Shown here one piece after another: positions 39,426 to 46,841 of a DNA stretch of 46,841 bases. Under the pieces are notes generated by a model that ran no database searches, was not told the origin of the DNA, and saw only the letters and a program-made list of their open reading frames with translations. The stretch's first letter is position 1, and each line of letters begins with the position of its first letter. Source of the stretch: an uncultured Clostridia bacterium (GTDB lineage: Bacteria; Bacillota; Clostridia; Oscillospirales; Acutalibacteraceae); the NCBI GenBank assembly GCA_946491705.1, contig CAMLYM010000004.1, positions 1 through 46,841 of the forward strand. The letters are read 5' to 3'. The translations under genes were made by a program, and so were the position numbers.

Positions 39426-41642
39426 ATGCGACGGACTCTGGCGGTGGTTGGCTTTTCCTGGCTGCTGACGCTGGTGGCCGCCGCATTTTTGGGTTTTACG
39501 GCGGCCATCGTGTTTCTGGTCATGACGGCGGCAGGCGCGGTTGCGGCCTTTCTGGTCCCGGCACTTCGCAAGGGCCGTGTGATTCCGGCGGCTTTGCTTG
39601 CGTGCACGCTGGCGCTGGCCTGCTTTTGCCTGACCGAGCAGGTTTCCTATGCACCTGTGATCCATTTGGATGGGCGGCCGGCCCGTGTCACCGGGTACAT
39701 CACCGACCTGCCGGAATACACCACCGGCGGGCGGTACCGGTACACTCTGCAAATCACCTCGGTAGATCTGCCCGGTGCACCCCAGAATTTCAGGGTCACC
39801 TACACCAACGACTTTTTGCTCAACGCCGAGCCCTTCGACGAATTCTCTGGGGACGTGACCTTTTCGAAGCCCTACAGTCCCACGGTTCTTAACTGGAAAA
39901 CCAAGGGTGTTTACCTGACGGTGCGCAGCGAGGACGGATTTTCGTTCACCACGCCAGACACGAAGCCTTTCTATTCCCACATCGTTTCCCTTCGGGCAGC
40001 CATGCTCGAGCAAAATCGGAAGATGCTCGCACCCGACGCGGCCGAGCTCATCAACGGGGTGCTTCTGGGTGTGGACGATTTTATCGACCCACAGGTTCGT
40101 CAGGATTTCCGGGACAGCGGCATCAGCCATTTGCTGGCAGTGTCCGGCACCCATATCGTGATTTTGACCGGGTTTGTGATGCTGCTGCTGAGGCGTCTCA
40201 AGGGAAAGATATGGATCAAGAATTTGATTGCGGCGGGATTTGTTTTCTTCTTTATGGCGCTGACCGGGTTTACCCCGTCGGTGGTGCGGGCGGGCATTAT
40301 GATGCTGGTGGTGCTTTTCGGCGGAATCCTTCGCCGGCAGAGCGACCCGCTCAACTCTCTTGGGCTGTCCGCTCTCCTTCTGACGGTTCTGAATCCCTAT
40401 GCGGCGGCGGGAATCGGGCTTTTGATGTCCTTTTCGGCCACATTGGGCATCATTCTTTTAGCGGGCCGGCTGGACAGAGCCATGGTTTCCCGCATGCCGG
40501 ACATCCGAGTAGTGGGCGGCCTCCTTCGAAAAGGCAGCGGGATTGTGGCCCAGTCCCTGGCGGCGACGCTCTTTAACACGCCGATTTTGATTCTGGTGTT
40601 CGGCCAGCTGTCCCTGGTCGCGCCGCTGACCAACGTGCTGGTGATGTTCCCGGCCTCGGGGATGCTGCTGATGGGCGGGCTTAGCTCGGTACTTTCTCTG
40701 CTGGGCCCCTTTTCCTTCCTGGCATATCCCTTTTCGCTCCTTGCGGGGCTTCTTGCCCGGTATCTTATGGGCGCGGCCCGCTTCTGCGCCCATCTCCCCT
40801 TCTCCACCGTGAGCACGGCAGAGGATTATTTCCTTTTGTGGCTGTGCGGGACCTTGATTTTGGTAGCGGCAGCGCTTCTCCTGCGAAAAAACGGGACACT
40901 GCTGCGTATGACCGCCCTGCTTTCCGCCATCTTGCTCTTTTGCGGGATTCTGTCGGGGCAGCTTCTCAACCGGGGCGTCACCTCGATCGCGGTTATCGGG
41001 TCAGAAGGCGGCTCGTCGGTGGTGCTTACCAAGGATGGCCGGGCGGCGGTCATCGGCTGCGGCGGGGCATGGGACATTGGATGGGAAACCAACGAATATC
41101 TGGCGGCAAACGGGGTCAAAAGCATCGACCTTCTTTTGCTCCCCAAGCTGAACGACGAATACGCGTCGGGAGCTTCGGAGCTGCTCAACACCTATGAGGT
41201 AACGCTGGCCATGCTCCCGGAGGACGGGAGCGAAGCGAAAAAGCTGGAGAAGGCCGTAGAAGAGGACACCATCTGCCAGCCCTACGCTTCCTGCGAAATC
41301 GCGCTTTGGGACGGGGTTACGCTGCAGATTGTAACCCAAGGAGAGGAAAGCCTGATTCTCATCCGCGCCGGTACCACGGCCACGCTGTTCGCCACCGAGG
41401 GAGCGGACGGGTCGGCGTGCCCAAGTGTCCCGCTGCAAGCGGCGGTGTTTCACGCCAGCCTTCCGGCGTCCTTTCATCAGGTAGGAAGCCCGCTGGTCCT
41501 GGTGACGGGAGAAACGAAAACGTCCGCGCCCGCCCTCATCCGGCTGCAAGCTCTGGAAAAGAGCGCTTTCGCCGTACCCAACGACACCTTTGTGGTGCGC
41601 ACCCGGGGAAACGCGGATGTGATGGTAGAAAAAATCCGATAG
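39426..41642 (+). CDS. comEC: ComEC/Rec2-family DNA-uptake channel protein
   Basis: A 738-residue membrane protein. Two or three N-terminal spans (about 6-70) enclose a soluble OB-like domain, then the Competence domain with many spans (about 215-480) contains LGVDDFIDPQVRQDFRDSGISHLLAVSGTHI split across the conserved G-I-x-H-L-L-A-V-S-G-x-H signature. The C-terminal third has the metallo-beta-lactamase-like fold in outline, but the metal motif HxHxDH is replaced by P573-K-L-N-D-E-Y579, so the nuclease site is absent. ComEC forms the inner-membrane channel for transforming DNA. It lies before holA, a common gene order in Clostridia. Confidence 0.9.
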   Translation: MRRTLAVVGFSWLLTLVAAAFLGFTAAIVFLVMTAAGAVAAFLVPALRKGRVIPAALLACTLALACFCLTEQVSYAPVIHLDGRPARVTGYITDLPEYTTGGRYRYTLQITSVDLPGAPQNFRVTYTNDFLLNAEPFDEFSGDVTFSKPYSPTVLNWKTKGVYLTVRSEDGFSFTTPDTKPFYSHIVSLRAAMLEQNRKMLAPDAAELINGVLLGVDDFIDPQVRQDFRDSGISHLLAVSGTHIVILTGFVMLLLRRLKGKIWIKNLIAAGFVFFFMALTGFTPSVVRAGIMMLVVLFGGILRRQSDPLNSLGLSALLLTVLNPYAAAGIGLLMSFSATLGIILLAGRLDRAMVSRMPDIRVVGGLLRKGSGIVAQSLAATLFNTPILILVFGQLSLVAPLTNVLVMFPASGMLLMGGLSSVLSLLGPFSFLAYPFSLLAGLLARYLMGAARFCAHLPFSTVSTAEDYFLLWLCGTLILVAAALLLRKNGTLLRMTALLSAILLFCGILSGQLLNRGVTSIAVIGSEGGSSVVLTKDGRAAVIGCGGAWDIGWETNEYLAANGVKSIDLLLLPKLNDEYASGASELLNTYEVTLAMLPEDGSEAKKLEKAVEEDTICQPYASCEIALWDGVTLQIVTQGEESLILIRAGTTATLFATEGADGSACPSVPLQAAVFHASLPASFHQVGSPLVLVTGETKTSAPALIRLQALEKSAFAVPNDTFVVRTRGNADVMVEKIR

Positions 41643-41660
41643 ACGAAGAAAGGACAGATC

Positions 41661-42692
41661 ATGCCGGCCATCAATGAATTGGAACTCAAAAAGCAAATCA
41701 AAGCAGGGGACCTTTCGCGGGTGTATCTCCTGCACGGCGCGGAGGACTATCTTAAAAAGCTCTACTGCAAGCAGCTGGCCGATAAGGCGGTCGGTGACGG
41801 GATGGACGACTTTAACCGGATGCAGTTCGAGTGGAAAGAGTCGTCGGTGGACGAAATCGCGGACGCGGTGGAGATGCTGCCGGTCATGGCCCAAAAGCGC
41901 AGCGTGATCGTGCGGGATTTTGACGCGGAAAGCGTGAACGCCTCCGAGTCGGCCAAGATGACCGAGCTTCTCAAGGACCCGCCGGAAACCTGCGTGCTGA
42001 TTTTCCGGCTGGACGCGGTGGAGGCCAACCTGAAACGGTCCTCGAAATGGAAGACCTTTGTGAAAAAAATCGACGCGGTGGGCTGCTCGGTGGAGCTGGG
42101 ACGGCGGGATGCGGCGTCCTTGGGGAAAACGTTATGCGCGGCGGCGGCAAAGCTGGGCTGCACCCTCAGCCCTCATAACGCAAGCTACCTGGTGACCCTG
42201 TGCGGCAGCGACATGCAGACGCTGTTCCACGAGCTGGAAAAGGTGTGCGCTTTTGCGGGGAGCGGAGAGATCACCAAAGAGCAGATCAAGGCGGTGGCCA
42301 CCCCCACTCTGGACGCGGGCGCGTTCGACCTGGTGCGGGCCATTACCCGCAGGGAGGCGGACAAGGCGTTTTCCCTGCTGGATACGCTGTTTGCCAACCG
42401 GGAGGAGCCGGTGATGCTGCTGGCGGCGCTGTGCTCCACCTATGCGGACTTATACCGGGCAAAGGTCGCTAGCATGGGCGGGGAACCGGCGGAGGCCCTC
42501 AAGACCTGTTTTGACTACCGGGGGAAAGAATTCCGCCTGCGAAACGCGGCGAGAGACTGCGCGTCTTTGGACCTGTCCCGCCTGCGGGCGGCGCTGGAGC
42601 TGCTCAGCAAGGCCGACCGGATGCTCAAAGGGTCGAGAACCGACCGGCGGGTGATTCTGGAACAGACGGTGGCCGGGCTGCTGGCGGTATAG
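41661..42692 (+). CDS. holA: DNA polymerase III delta subunit
   Basis: A 343-residue clamp-loader subunit that opens the beta clamp. N-terminal RVYLLHGAEDYLKK (the position of a degenerate nucleotide-binding fold), then DDFNRMQFEW, and LFHELEKVCAFAG, followed by the helical domain with FDLVRAITRREADKAFSLLD and a collar domain to the end. It starts 18 bases after comEC, matching the comEC-holA order seen in many Firmicutes. Length is standard. Confidence 0.93.
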   Translation: MPAINELELKKQIKAGDLSRVYLLHGAEDYLKKLYCKQLADKAVGDGMDDFNRMQFEWKESSVDEIADAVEMLPVMAQKRSVIVRDFDAESVNASESAKMTELLKDPPETCVLIFRLDAVEANLKRSSKWKTFVKKIDAVGCSVELGRRDAASLGKTLCAAAAKLGCTLSPHNASYLVTLCGSDMQTLFHELEKVCAFAGSGEITKEQIKAVATPTLDAGAFDLVRAITRREADKAFSLLDTLFANREEPVMLLAALCSTYADLYRAKVASMGGEPAEALKTCFDYRGKEFRLRNAARDCASLDLSRLRAALELLSKADRMLKGSRTDRRVILEQTVAGLLAV

Positions 42693-42709
42693 AAAAGGAG
42701 GGCCGGGGA

Positions 42710-43336
42710 TTGCTTAAAATTAAGGAAGCGGTGATCGTGGAAGGCAAGTACGACAAGATCAAGCTTTCCTCCCTCATCGACGGGCTGATTCTGGAAACGG
42801 ACGGGTTTGCCATATTCAAAAACAAGGACCGGCTCAAGCTTTTTCGCCGGCTGGCCGAAACCCGGGGCCTTCTCATCCTCACTGACAGCGACGGGGCGGG
42901 CTTCGTCATCCGCCGGTACTTGGGCGGTTCCATCCCCACGAAGTACGTCAAGCACGCGTATATCCCCGACCTGTTGGGCAAGGAAAGCCGCAAGGCACAG
43001 CCCTCCAAGGAAGGGAAGCTGGGGGTGGAAGGGGTTCCCAAGCAGGTGATTCTCGACGCGCTTAAAAGGGCGGGGGCCACCTTCGAGGAACTGGACGAAG
43101 CGCCGCAGACGCAGGGCGAGCCGATTACCCCGGCGGACTTATACGAGGACGGCATCACCGGCCGGGCGGACAGCAAGCGCCGCAGGGGGCTTTTGCTCAA
43201 GGCGCTGGACCTGCCGGAGCACCTGTCTTCCGGGGCGCTCTTGCAGGTGCTCAACACCGTTTGCACCAAGGAGGAATACCGGGCGGCGGTGGCGGCGCTT
43301 ATCACGGAAGAAACCCGCAGTGGAATCAAGGTTTGA
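42710..43336 (+). CDS. Toprim-domain ribonuclease M5-like protein
   Basis: A 208-residue protein with an N-terminal Toprim domain: VIVEGKYDK (catalytic glutamate) near residue 9 and LTDSDGAG (metal-binding Asp pair) near 58. The C-terminal half (DUF4093-type in this clade) follows. RNase M5 matures 5S rRNA in Firmicutes, and this protein is slightly longer than B. subtilis RnmV, with the same N-terminal scheme. The start codon is TTG at 42710, with AAGGAGGG upstream at normal distance. The last residues ETRSGIKV are encoded within the terminator palindrome shared with the convergent XRE gene. Confidence 0.85.
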   Translation: MLKIKEAVIVEGKYDKIKLSSLIDGLILETDGFAIFKNKDRLKLFRRLAETRGLLILTDSDGAGFVIRRYLGGSIPTKYVKHAYIPDLLGKESRKAQPSKEGKLGVEGVPKQVILDALKRAGATFEELDEAPQTQGEPITPADLYEDGITGRADSKRRRGLLLKALDLPEHLSSGALLQVLNTVCTKEEYRAAVAALITEETRSGIKV

Positions 43337-43353
43337 TTCCACTGCGGGTTTCC
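43314..43353. terminator. shared palindromic terminator over two stop codons
   Basis: Exact 16-bp arms (43314-43329 and 43333-43348) with a 3-base loop, followed by T tracts on the plus strand. Both convergent genes end inside it, so they share it and have identical final peptides. Confidence 0.85.
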
Positions 43354-43571
43354 TTTTTGCTTCTGGGATAGGGCGTTTCTTCGTCGGTCAGTTCGGCTAG
43401 GTAATCCATGCTGGTTCCAAAGAGCTTGGCAAGCTCCCGGCATTGAGAAAGGGACGCCTCCCGGCGCCCGCATTCGATCTTCGAGTAGACGCTCTGATCA
43501 ATGCCCGTTTTCATCGCAATTTGAATCTGCAAAAGACGATTGCGCTTTCGAAGGATGCGGTAGCGGCTCAT
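43326..43571 (-). CDS. XRE-family helix-turn-helix protein, short
   Basis: An 81-residue Cro/CI-type regulator. Helices: YRILRKRNRLLQIQIAMKTGI, then DQSVYSKIECGRREASLSQ as the recognition portion, then CRELAKLFGTSMDYLAELTD. It has no effector domain beyond a short tail ETRSGIKP, produced by the terminator palindrome. GGAGGAGGG lies seven bases before the start. A 19-base dyad TTAGGGAGAATAACCCTAA upstream (43621-43639) may be its operator. Confidence 0.85.
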   Translation of the reverse strand: MSRYRILRKRNRLLQIQIAMKTGIDQSVYSKIECGRREASLSQCRELAKLFGTSMDYLAELTDEETPYPRSKKETRSGIKP

Positions 43572-43620
43572 TTCGATCCCTCCTCCATGGCCTTTATTAT
43601 GAAGAATTTTTCACGGCTTA

Positions 43621-43639
43621 TTAGGGAGAATAACCCTAA
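43621..43639 (-). promoter_or_regulatory. dyad TTAGGG-N7-CCCTAA upstream of the XRE gene
   Basis: A perfect 6-bp inverted repeat spaced by seven bases, 50 bases upstream of the XRE start. Its size suits an XRE dimer. No clear -35/-10 pair is visible around it. Confidence 0.4.
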
Positions 43640-43684
43640 ATTTTTTTATTTTTTACGCTTTCAATTCGTCGGAATCTGACGTTC

Positions 43685-43756
43685 GATTTCTACCTGACTT
43701 CGTGTTCATTTCTTTCGCGTCGCCGAAAGAAATGAACACGAAATCTGGTGGGAATC
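43685..43756. repeat. 72-base inverted repeat (hairpin) element
   Basis: The inner arms 43699-43717 and 43724-43742 are exact 19-base complements around a CGTCGC loop. The pairing continues imperfectly outward to 43685 and 43756, giving two 33-base arms. It has no terminator T-run and no coding function I can see; it resembles an intergenic REP/MITE-type element. Confidence 0.75.
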
Positions 43757-43791
43757 GGGCGAAGGGGGCCGACTGCTGCAAAACTGGGTAA

Positions 43792-43841
43792 GTGAATATA
43801 ATTCACAACCAATTGTCTGTGACTATGTGAATATATTTCAC
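43792..43841. repeat. two GTGAAT...TTCAC palindromes
   Basis: GTGAATATAATTCAC (43792-43806) and GTGAATATATTTCAC (43827-43841) are near-identical 15-base palindromes 35 bases apart. They could be paired protein-binding sites or part of the adjacent repeat element. Confidence 0.55.
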
Positions 43842-43853
43842 CCATCTTTTCGT

Positions 43854-43883
43854 CTCTTTCTTTTGGCAATGCAAAAGAAAGAG
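43854..43883. repeat. 30-base inverted repeat
   Basis: Exact 12-base arms CTCTTTCTTTTG and CAAAAGAAAGAG around GCAATG. The TTTCTTT core resembles that of the larger hairpin at 43685. It lies 14 bases after the stop of the XRE gene at 43897 but has no T-run for termination. Confidence 0.65.
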
Positions 43884-43896
43884 GCAATCCGTATGC

Positions 43897-44109
43897 TTAT
43901 GGAATGGGTGAATCCGAGATGGTGAAGAGATCATCGGGCGTACAATGAAAAATGAGGCAGAGGGCCTCGATGTTTTCTCGGCTGATGGAGCGGGTCTGGT
44001 TGTTAATCATGCGGGAAAAGCTCTGATAGCTCATATTGAGCTGCTGAAAGAGCCAATACCGGCTCTTTCCCTCTTTCTTGAGCAATGCGTCTACATTCAA
44101 CGTCACCAT
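43897..44109 (-). CDS. small XRE/Cro-type DNA-binding protein
   Basis: A 70-residue single-domain helix-turn-helix protein: LNVDALLKKEGKSRYWLFQ, NMSYQSFSRMINNQTRSIS as turn and recognition helix, and ENIEALCLIFHCTPDDLF. This short form is common for Cro-like proteins and addiction-module or phage regulators in Firmicutes. GGAGGAAATC precedes the start. A 13-base palindrome GCTATTGAATAGC sits upstream (44161-44173), downstream of a TATACT box. Confidence 0.88.
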   Translation of the reverse strand: MVTLNVDALLKKEGKSRYWLFQQLNMSYQSFSRMINNQTRSISRENIEALCLIFHCTPDDLFTISDSPIP

Positions 44110-44160
44110 ATCTGATTTCCTCCGCTGCTTCGCCTGCGTGCTGACGATCTCGAATTTAAG

Positions 44161-44173
44161 GCTATTGAATAGC
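44161..44173 (-). promoter_or_regulatory. palindrome GCTATTGAATAGC upstream of the small XRE gene
   Basis: A perfect 6-bp dyad with one central base, between a TATACT box on the minus strand (44184-44189) and the start codon, a position suited to autorepression. It shares the AATAGC half-site with the repeats upstream of the XRE gene at 6195-6518. Confidence 0.45.
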
Positions 44174-44244
44174 TTTGTATCCAGTATAGCAGATCATCCG
44201 GCTGACCCTGTCACTGGATGGAAACAATCGTATGAAAAAACAAC

Positions 44245-44279
44245 AAAGCGGGGCAGGAGATGTTCTCCTGCCCCGCTTT
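44245..44279 (-). terminator. intrinsic terminator after the GH112 gene
   Basis: Exact 16-base arms with a 3-base loop, followed on the minus strand by GTTGTTTTTTC. On the plus strand a short T-run also follows. Confidence 0.85.
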
Positions 44280-44290
44280 TGCACGGTTTC

Positions 44291-46483
44291 TTATGCCAAA
44301 GACACAATCTTGATTTCAAACGCCGGAAGCTGGGCCTTCACCACGTCCCCAGAAGGCGTTTTCACCGCGCAGTCCTGGGGTTCCTCGGCGTTGTTGATGA
44401 TGACCAGGTTCTTGGTATCGGGGTAATAGGCGCACTCGGTATAGAGATTGTCGCACACGAAGGTGTCCGCCGCGTCCTCCTTGCCCGCCGCCCAGCAGAT
44501 GGCCCGCATGAGTAGCCGGGCGCTCTCGAGGCTGTACCGGAAGCCGGCCATGTAAACGCCCCGGCCCCGGCCGAACTGGTTGGCCGTAAGGGCGGGCGCT
44601 CCCTCTTTCTCTAAGAGCACCTGCACCTGGTCGTTTAAGAGATATACCCCGTCCTTGCCGAGAATGGAGTCAGCCGCCACGGTGTCCGCAGTGATATAAT
44701 GGCTCTTTTCCACCTCATACTGGTACCGGCCGTGGCAGATGCGGGTGCCCAGGTCAATGTCCACGCCGAGTACGTCCGCCACCTGGATAAACTGGGTGCT
44801 GAAGTCCTGGGCGGCCGGTTCGTTGACGCCGATAAAGCCGCCGCCGTTTGCCACAAAGCGGTTGATTTCCTCCAAAAGCTTCGCGTCCTTCCAGGCCTCG
44901 CCGCCGCTCCAGGCGGTGTTGAGCCGGCCGGCGTTGAGGAGCACGTCCACGCCCGCGGGCACGCCTTTTTCCCGCACTTCGTCGAGGCTTACAAATTCCA
45001 CGTCAATGGGCAGGCCGGACAGGGCCTCGATGAGATTGATCAGGTCCAGCTCCGGGTGCTCGTGGTAATGGCCCGAGCAGCTCCAGGAACGAAGCTTGCC
45101 CCAGGAGGTGAGCACCGCCGCCTTCACCGGCAGGCAATAGGGCTTGCCCCCCTGGTGGAAGGACTTTAAGAGCCGAAACTCATCCGCCACCTGGGCGATG
45201 TAATCCTGAAAATCCGGAAACTTCTGGGTTAAGGACAGGTAGCCGCCCAGACCGATGCGGTCGATGGGGGCGCGCAGGATGGCCCGGCGCACGTTGCCCC
45301 AGTACCGTTTGGCGTCCAGGGTGGGGTTGCCGCCCTCCATGAAGGTGGGGGCGCCGCCAAGGCCGGTGGGGAACAGGTAGGGATGCAGGCGCAGCTCGTG
45401 CACCTGTACGTCCTTGACCCCGGCGCACAGGCGGGCTTCAAAGCCGTTGAAGACGCACTTGATGAGGCCGTCAAACCCGAATTCCTTGAACCGCTCGCCG
45501 TAGGGCTCCACGCCCACCCAGCTGTCATCATAGAACACGTAGGCTTTCTTGCCGTTGCGGTGGACGATGTCCACGCATTTTTTGCCGAACTCCACCACAA
45601 ACTGGTTGACAAAATCCATCCAGTCCCGGTACTTTCTGCTGGGCGCATTGTGAGTGGCGTTATGAAGGTCGCGGTTGATAAAGTCCTCCGAGGTCATCTT
45701 ATAGCCCTTGGCCTTCTCGAATTCCCGCAGGGCAATGGGGTTGACGGTAAAGTCATACGAACCCCAGTCGGTAAAATCGTCCCGGCGCTTTTCGTGGTCG
45801 GTCCAAATCCAGGTGAAGTTATAGAACATAGAGGTGAAGCGGACCACGTTGGTCATAGGATGGTCCTTACACCACTGCTCGAGCCATTTGAGAATCTGCG
45901 CCTGGGTCTCGGGATGACGGGGTTCCACCGCCATGAGATGCTCCTTGTCGCCCCAGTCGTTGGTGATGTGGTTGTACATGGAGATTTCCTCCCACAGACG
46001 GATGGCGAGGAAATTGACCGTGTACTTGTGATAGGGGATGCAGCCGCGGACCGTGACGGTCCCGGCCTGCTCGTCATAGTCCCAGTTCCCGGCGGGGACC
46101 TCTGTGCCGGCGGTGCGGTCGAACACCTGCCAGAATTCCTTGGGCTCGTCCTTCCAGTTGACCGCGAACTGCTGGGTAAAATAACCCTTGAGCGGCTCAA
46201 TGGTCACGGTATCGCCCTTCGCATAAACCGGCTCGCTCATAAGGAAGTTCTGCTGGAGCTTGTCCATGTTTTGCTTTGCCCACGCATTGTCCGACCGGAT
46301 CAGGCAGATGGTGGAATAGATGTCGTAGCCTGCGTGGATGATCTCGTCGGAAAGCTGGGTGCCGTCGCTGTCGCGGATGACGTCCGCACCCCATTTTCTG
46401 GCCATTTGGAGCGTCAGCTCTTCATAGCCCGCTTCTCCCGGCAGCGTAAAGCCGCCCTGCTTTAACGTATGTTCCATACCCAT
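44291..46483 (-). CDS. GH112 1,3-beta-galactosyl-N-acetylhexosamine phosphorylase
   Basis: A 730-residue phosphorylase that cleaves beta-galactosides with phosphate to give galactose 1-phosphate. The family pattern runs through TNVVRFTSMFYNFTWIW, DFTDWGSYDFTVNP, FYDDSWVGVEPYG, the signature GGNPTLDAKRYW, and FTQQF near the N-terminus. Three-part architecture (TIM barrel, then a beta/alpha domain from about 430, then beta domains) matches full length. Specificity among galacto-N-biose, lacto-N-biose and galactosyl-rhamnose cannot be told by eye. Galacto-N-biose or lacto-N-biose would tie it to mucin or milk glycan use. The GGAGG site is ten bases upstream. The gene follows the truncated gene at 46518 by 34 bases. 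Confidence 0.92.
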   Translation of the reverse strand: MGMEHTLKQGGFTLPGEAGYEELTLQMARKWGADVIRDSDGTQLSDEIIHAGYDIYSTICLIRSDNAWAKQNMDKLQQNFLMSEPVYAKGDTVTIEPLKGYFTQQFAVNWKDEPKEFWQVFDRTAGTEVPAGNWDYDEQAGTVTVRGCIPYHKYTVNFLAIRLWEEISMYNHITNDWGDKEHLMAVEPRHPETQAQILKWLEQWCKDHPMTNVVRFTSMFYNFTWIWTDHEKRRDDFTDWGSYDFTVNPIALREFEKAKGYKMTSEDFINRDLHNATHNAPSRKYRDWMDFVNQFVVEFGKKCVDIVHRNGKKAYVFYDDSWVGVEPYGERFKEFGFDGLIKCVFNGFEARLCAGVKDVQVHELRLHPYLFPTGLGGAPTFMEGGNPTLDAKRYWGNVRRAILRAPIDRIGLGGYLSLTQKFPDFQDYIAQVADEFRLLKSFHQGGKPYCLPVKAAVLTSWGKLRSWSCSGHYHEHPELDLINLIEALSGLPIDVEFVSLDEVREKGVPAGVDVLLNAGRLNTAWSGGEAWKDAKLLEEINRFVANGGGFIGVNEPAAQDFSTQFIQVADVLGVDIDLGTRICHGRYQYEVEKSHYITADTVAADSILGKDGVYLLNDQVQVLLEKEGAPALTANQFGRGRGVYMAGFRYSLESARLLMRAICWAAGKEDAADTFVCDNLYTECAYYPDTKNLVIINNAEEPQDCAVKTPSGDVVKAQLPAFEIKIVSLA

Positions 46484-46517
46484 ATCTCATCATTCCTCCA
46501 AATGATACTCGATCAGA

Positions 46518-46841
46518 TTAAGATTCGGCTCCGTTGAGGCCAAACATGGATTCCAAACGTTCCCGGACCTCCGGATTCTGCGCCAGCTGGTTGATGCCTG
46601 CCTCGGTGGGGGTGTTGCTTCGAACCCGCTCAAATAACTCCATCGAGGTACGATACATTTCCTGCCCGTGCTCCTTGGTGTCCTCCGGGAGCTTTCGGAT
46701 CATGAAGCACAAATCGTCCGGCAGCCCGATGTCTCCCAGCAGATTGCCGAATTCGCTTCCCTTGATCTGCCAGCGGTAACTGCCCTTTTGAGGGTTATAG
46801 GGTGTGATGCCGTCGATCTCGTCGAACACGGTGGAAACCGG
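46518..46841 (-). CDS. C-terminal part of an unrecognised protein (partial)
   Basis: An open frame entering from the right edge encodes about 107 residues. It contains VSTVFDEIDGITPYNPQKG, an SYRWQIKGSEFGNLLGDIGL section and a helical end with MYRTSMELFERVRSNTPTE and ERLESMFGLNGAES. I do not recognise it. Its position upstream of the GH112 gene, 34 bases apart and in the same direction, suggests an operon and a link to glycan use or its transport. A start codon is not in the window. Confidence 0.6.
   Translation of the reverse strand, partial: PVSTVFDEIDGITPYNPQKGSYRWQIKGSEFGNLLGDIGLPDDLCFMIRKLPEDTKEHGQEMYRTSMELFERVRSNTPTEAGINQLAQNPEVRERLESMFGLNGAES

Overview
The window looks like a chromosomal segment of a high-GC, spore-forming, anaerobic Clostridia member, most likely Oscillospirales/Ruminococcaceae-like. 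The reasons are sporulation genes (spoIIP, a spoIIQ-type LytM protein) with matching sporulation-sigma promoters, lysine/peptidoglycan precursor synthesis through LL-diaminopimelate aminotransferase, a T-box on alaS, an ANTAR regulator, a DUF6809-type small protein, a ComEC without zinc ligands, and a GH112 phosphorylase typical of gut glycan users. The taxon is inferred from gene content only.

Layout. 1-390: the edge of a phage or prophage remnant ending in a phiLC3-type holin and a terminator. 600-5040: a CtpE-like P-type ATPase, a HAD phosphatase and two unrecognised membrane proteins. 5130-7600: bioB under a predicted BirA operator, an XRE regulator divergent from a small unknown gene, and cobalamin adenosyltransferase. 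7660-19350, almost all on the minus strand: spoIIQ-like gene with a sigma-F-like promoter, purF, purC, dapF-dapL, an ANTAR protein whose message starts with a terminator hairpin, and carAB. 19377-22354: a CYTH-domain protein, a YfcE-type phosphodiesterase, then three unrecognised genes behind a sigma-E/K-like promoter. 22356-27651: ROK glucokinase with a cysteine-cluster protein, citrate synthase, and a GH42 beta-galactosidase preceded by a 24-bp palindrome. 27688-30870: a lipoprotein, then spoIIP followed by a small membrane protein and an M50-like protein whose HExxH is replaced by YEGGR. 30900-34983: a two-gene ABC exporter and a class B penicillin-binding protein. 35523-43336: T-box-controlled alaS followed by HIT, phosphoribosyltransferase, comEC, holA and an M5-like Toprim gene, apparently one long operon. 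43314-44109: two XRE genes around a cluster of inverted repeats. 44245-46841: GH112 phosphorylase behind a truncated unknown gene.

Most genes are core housekeeping: pyrimidine, purine, lysine/DAP, biotin and cobalamin metabolism, translation and replication. The less ordinary parts are the sporulation-associated uncharacterised genes, the long attenuator-like hairpin at the ANTAR gene, several operator-like dyads, and the hairpin-rich intergenic region near 43.7 kb. I found no CRISPR array, transposase, rRNA or tRNA. All promoter and family calls are by eye, without searches.
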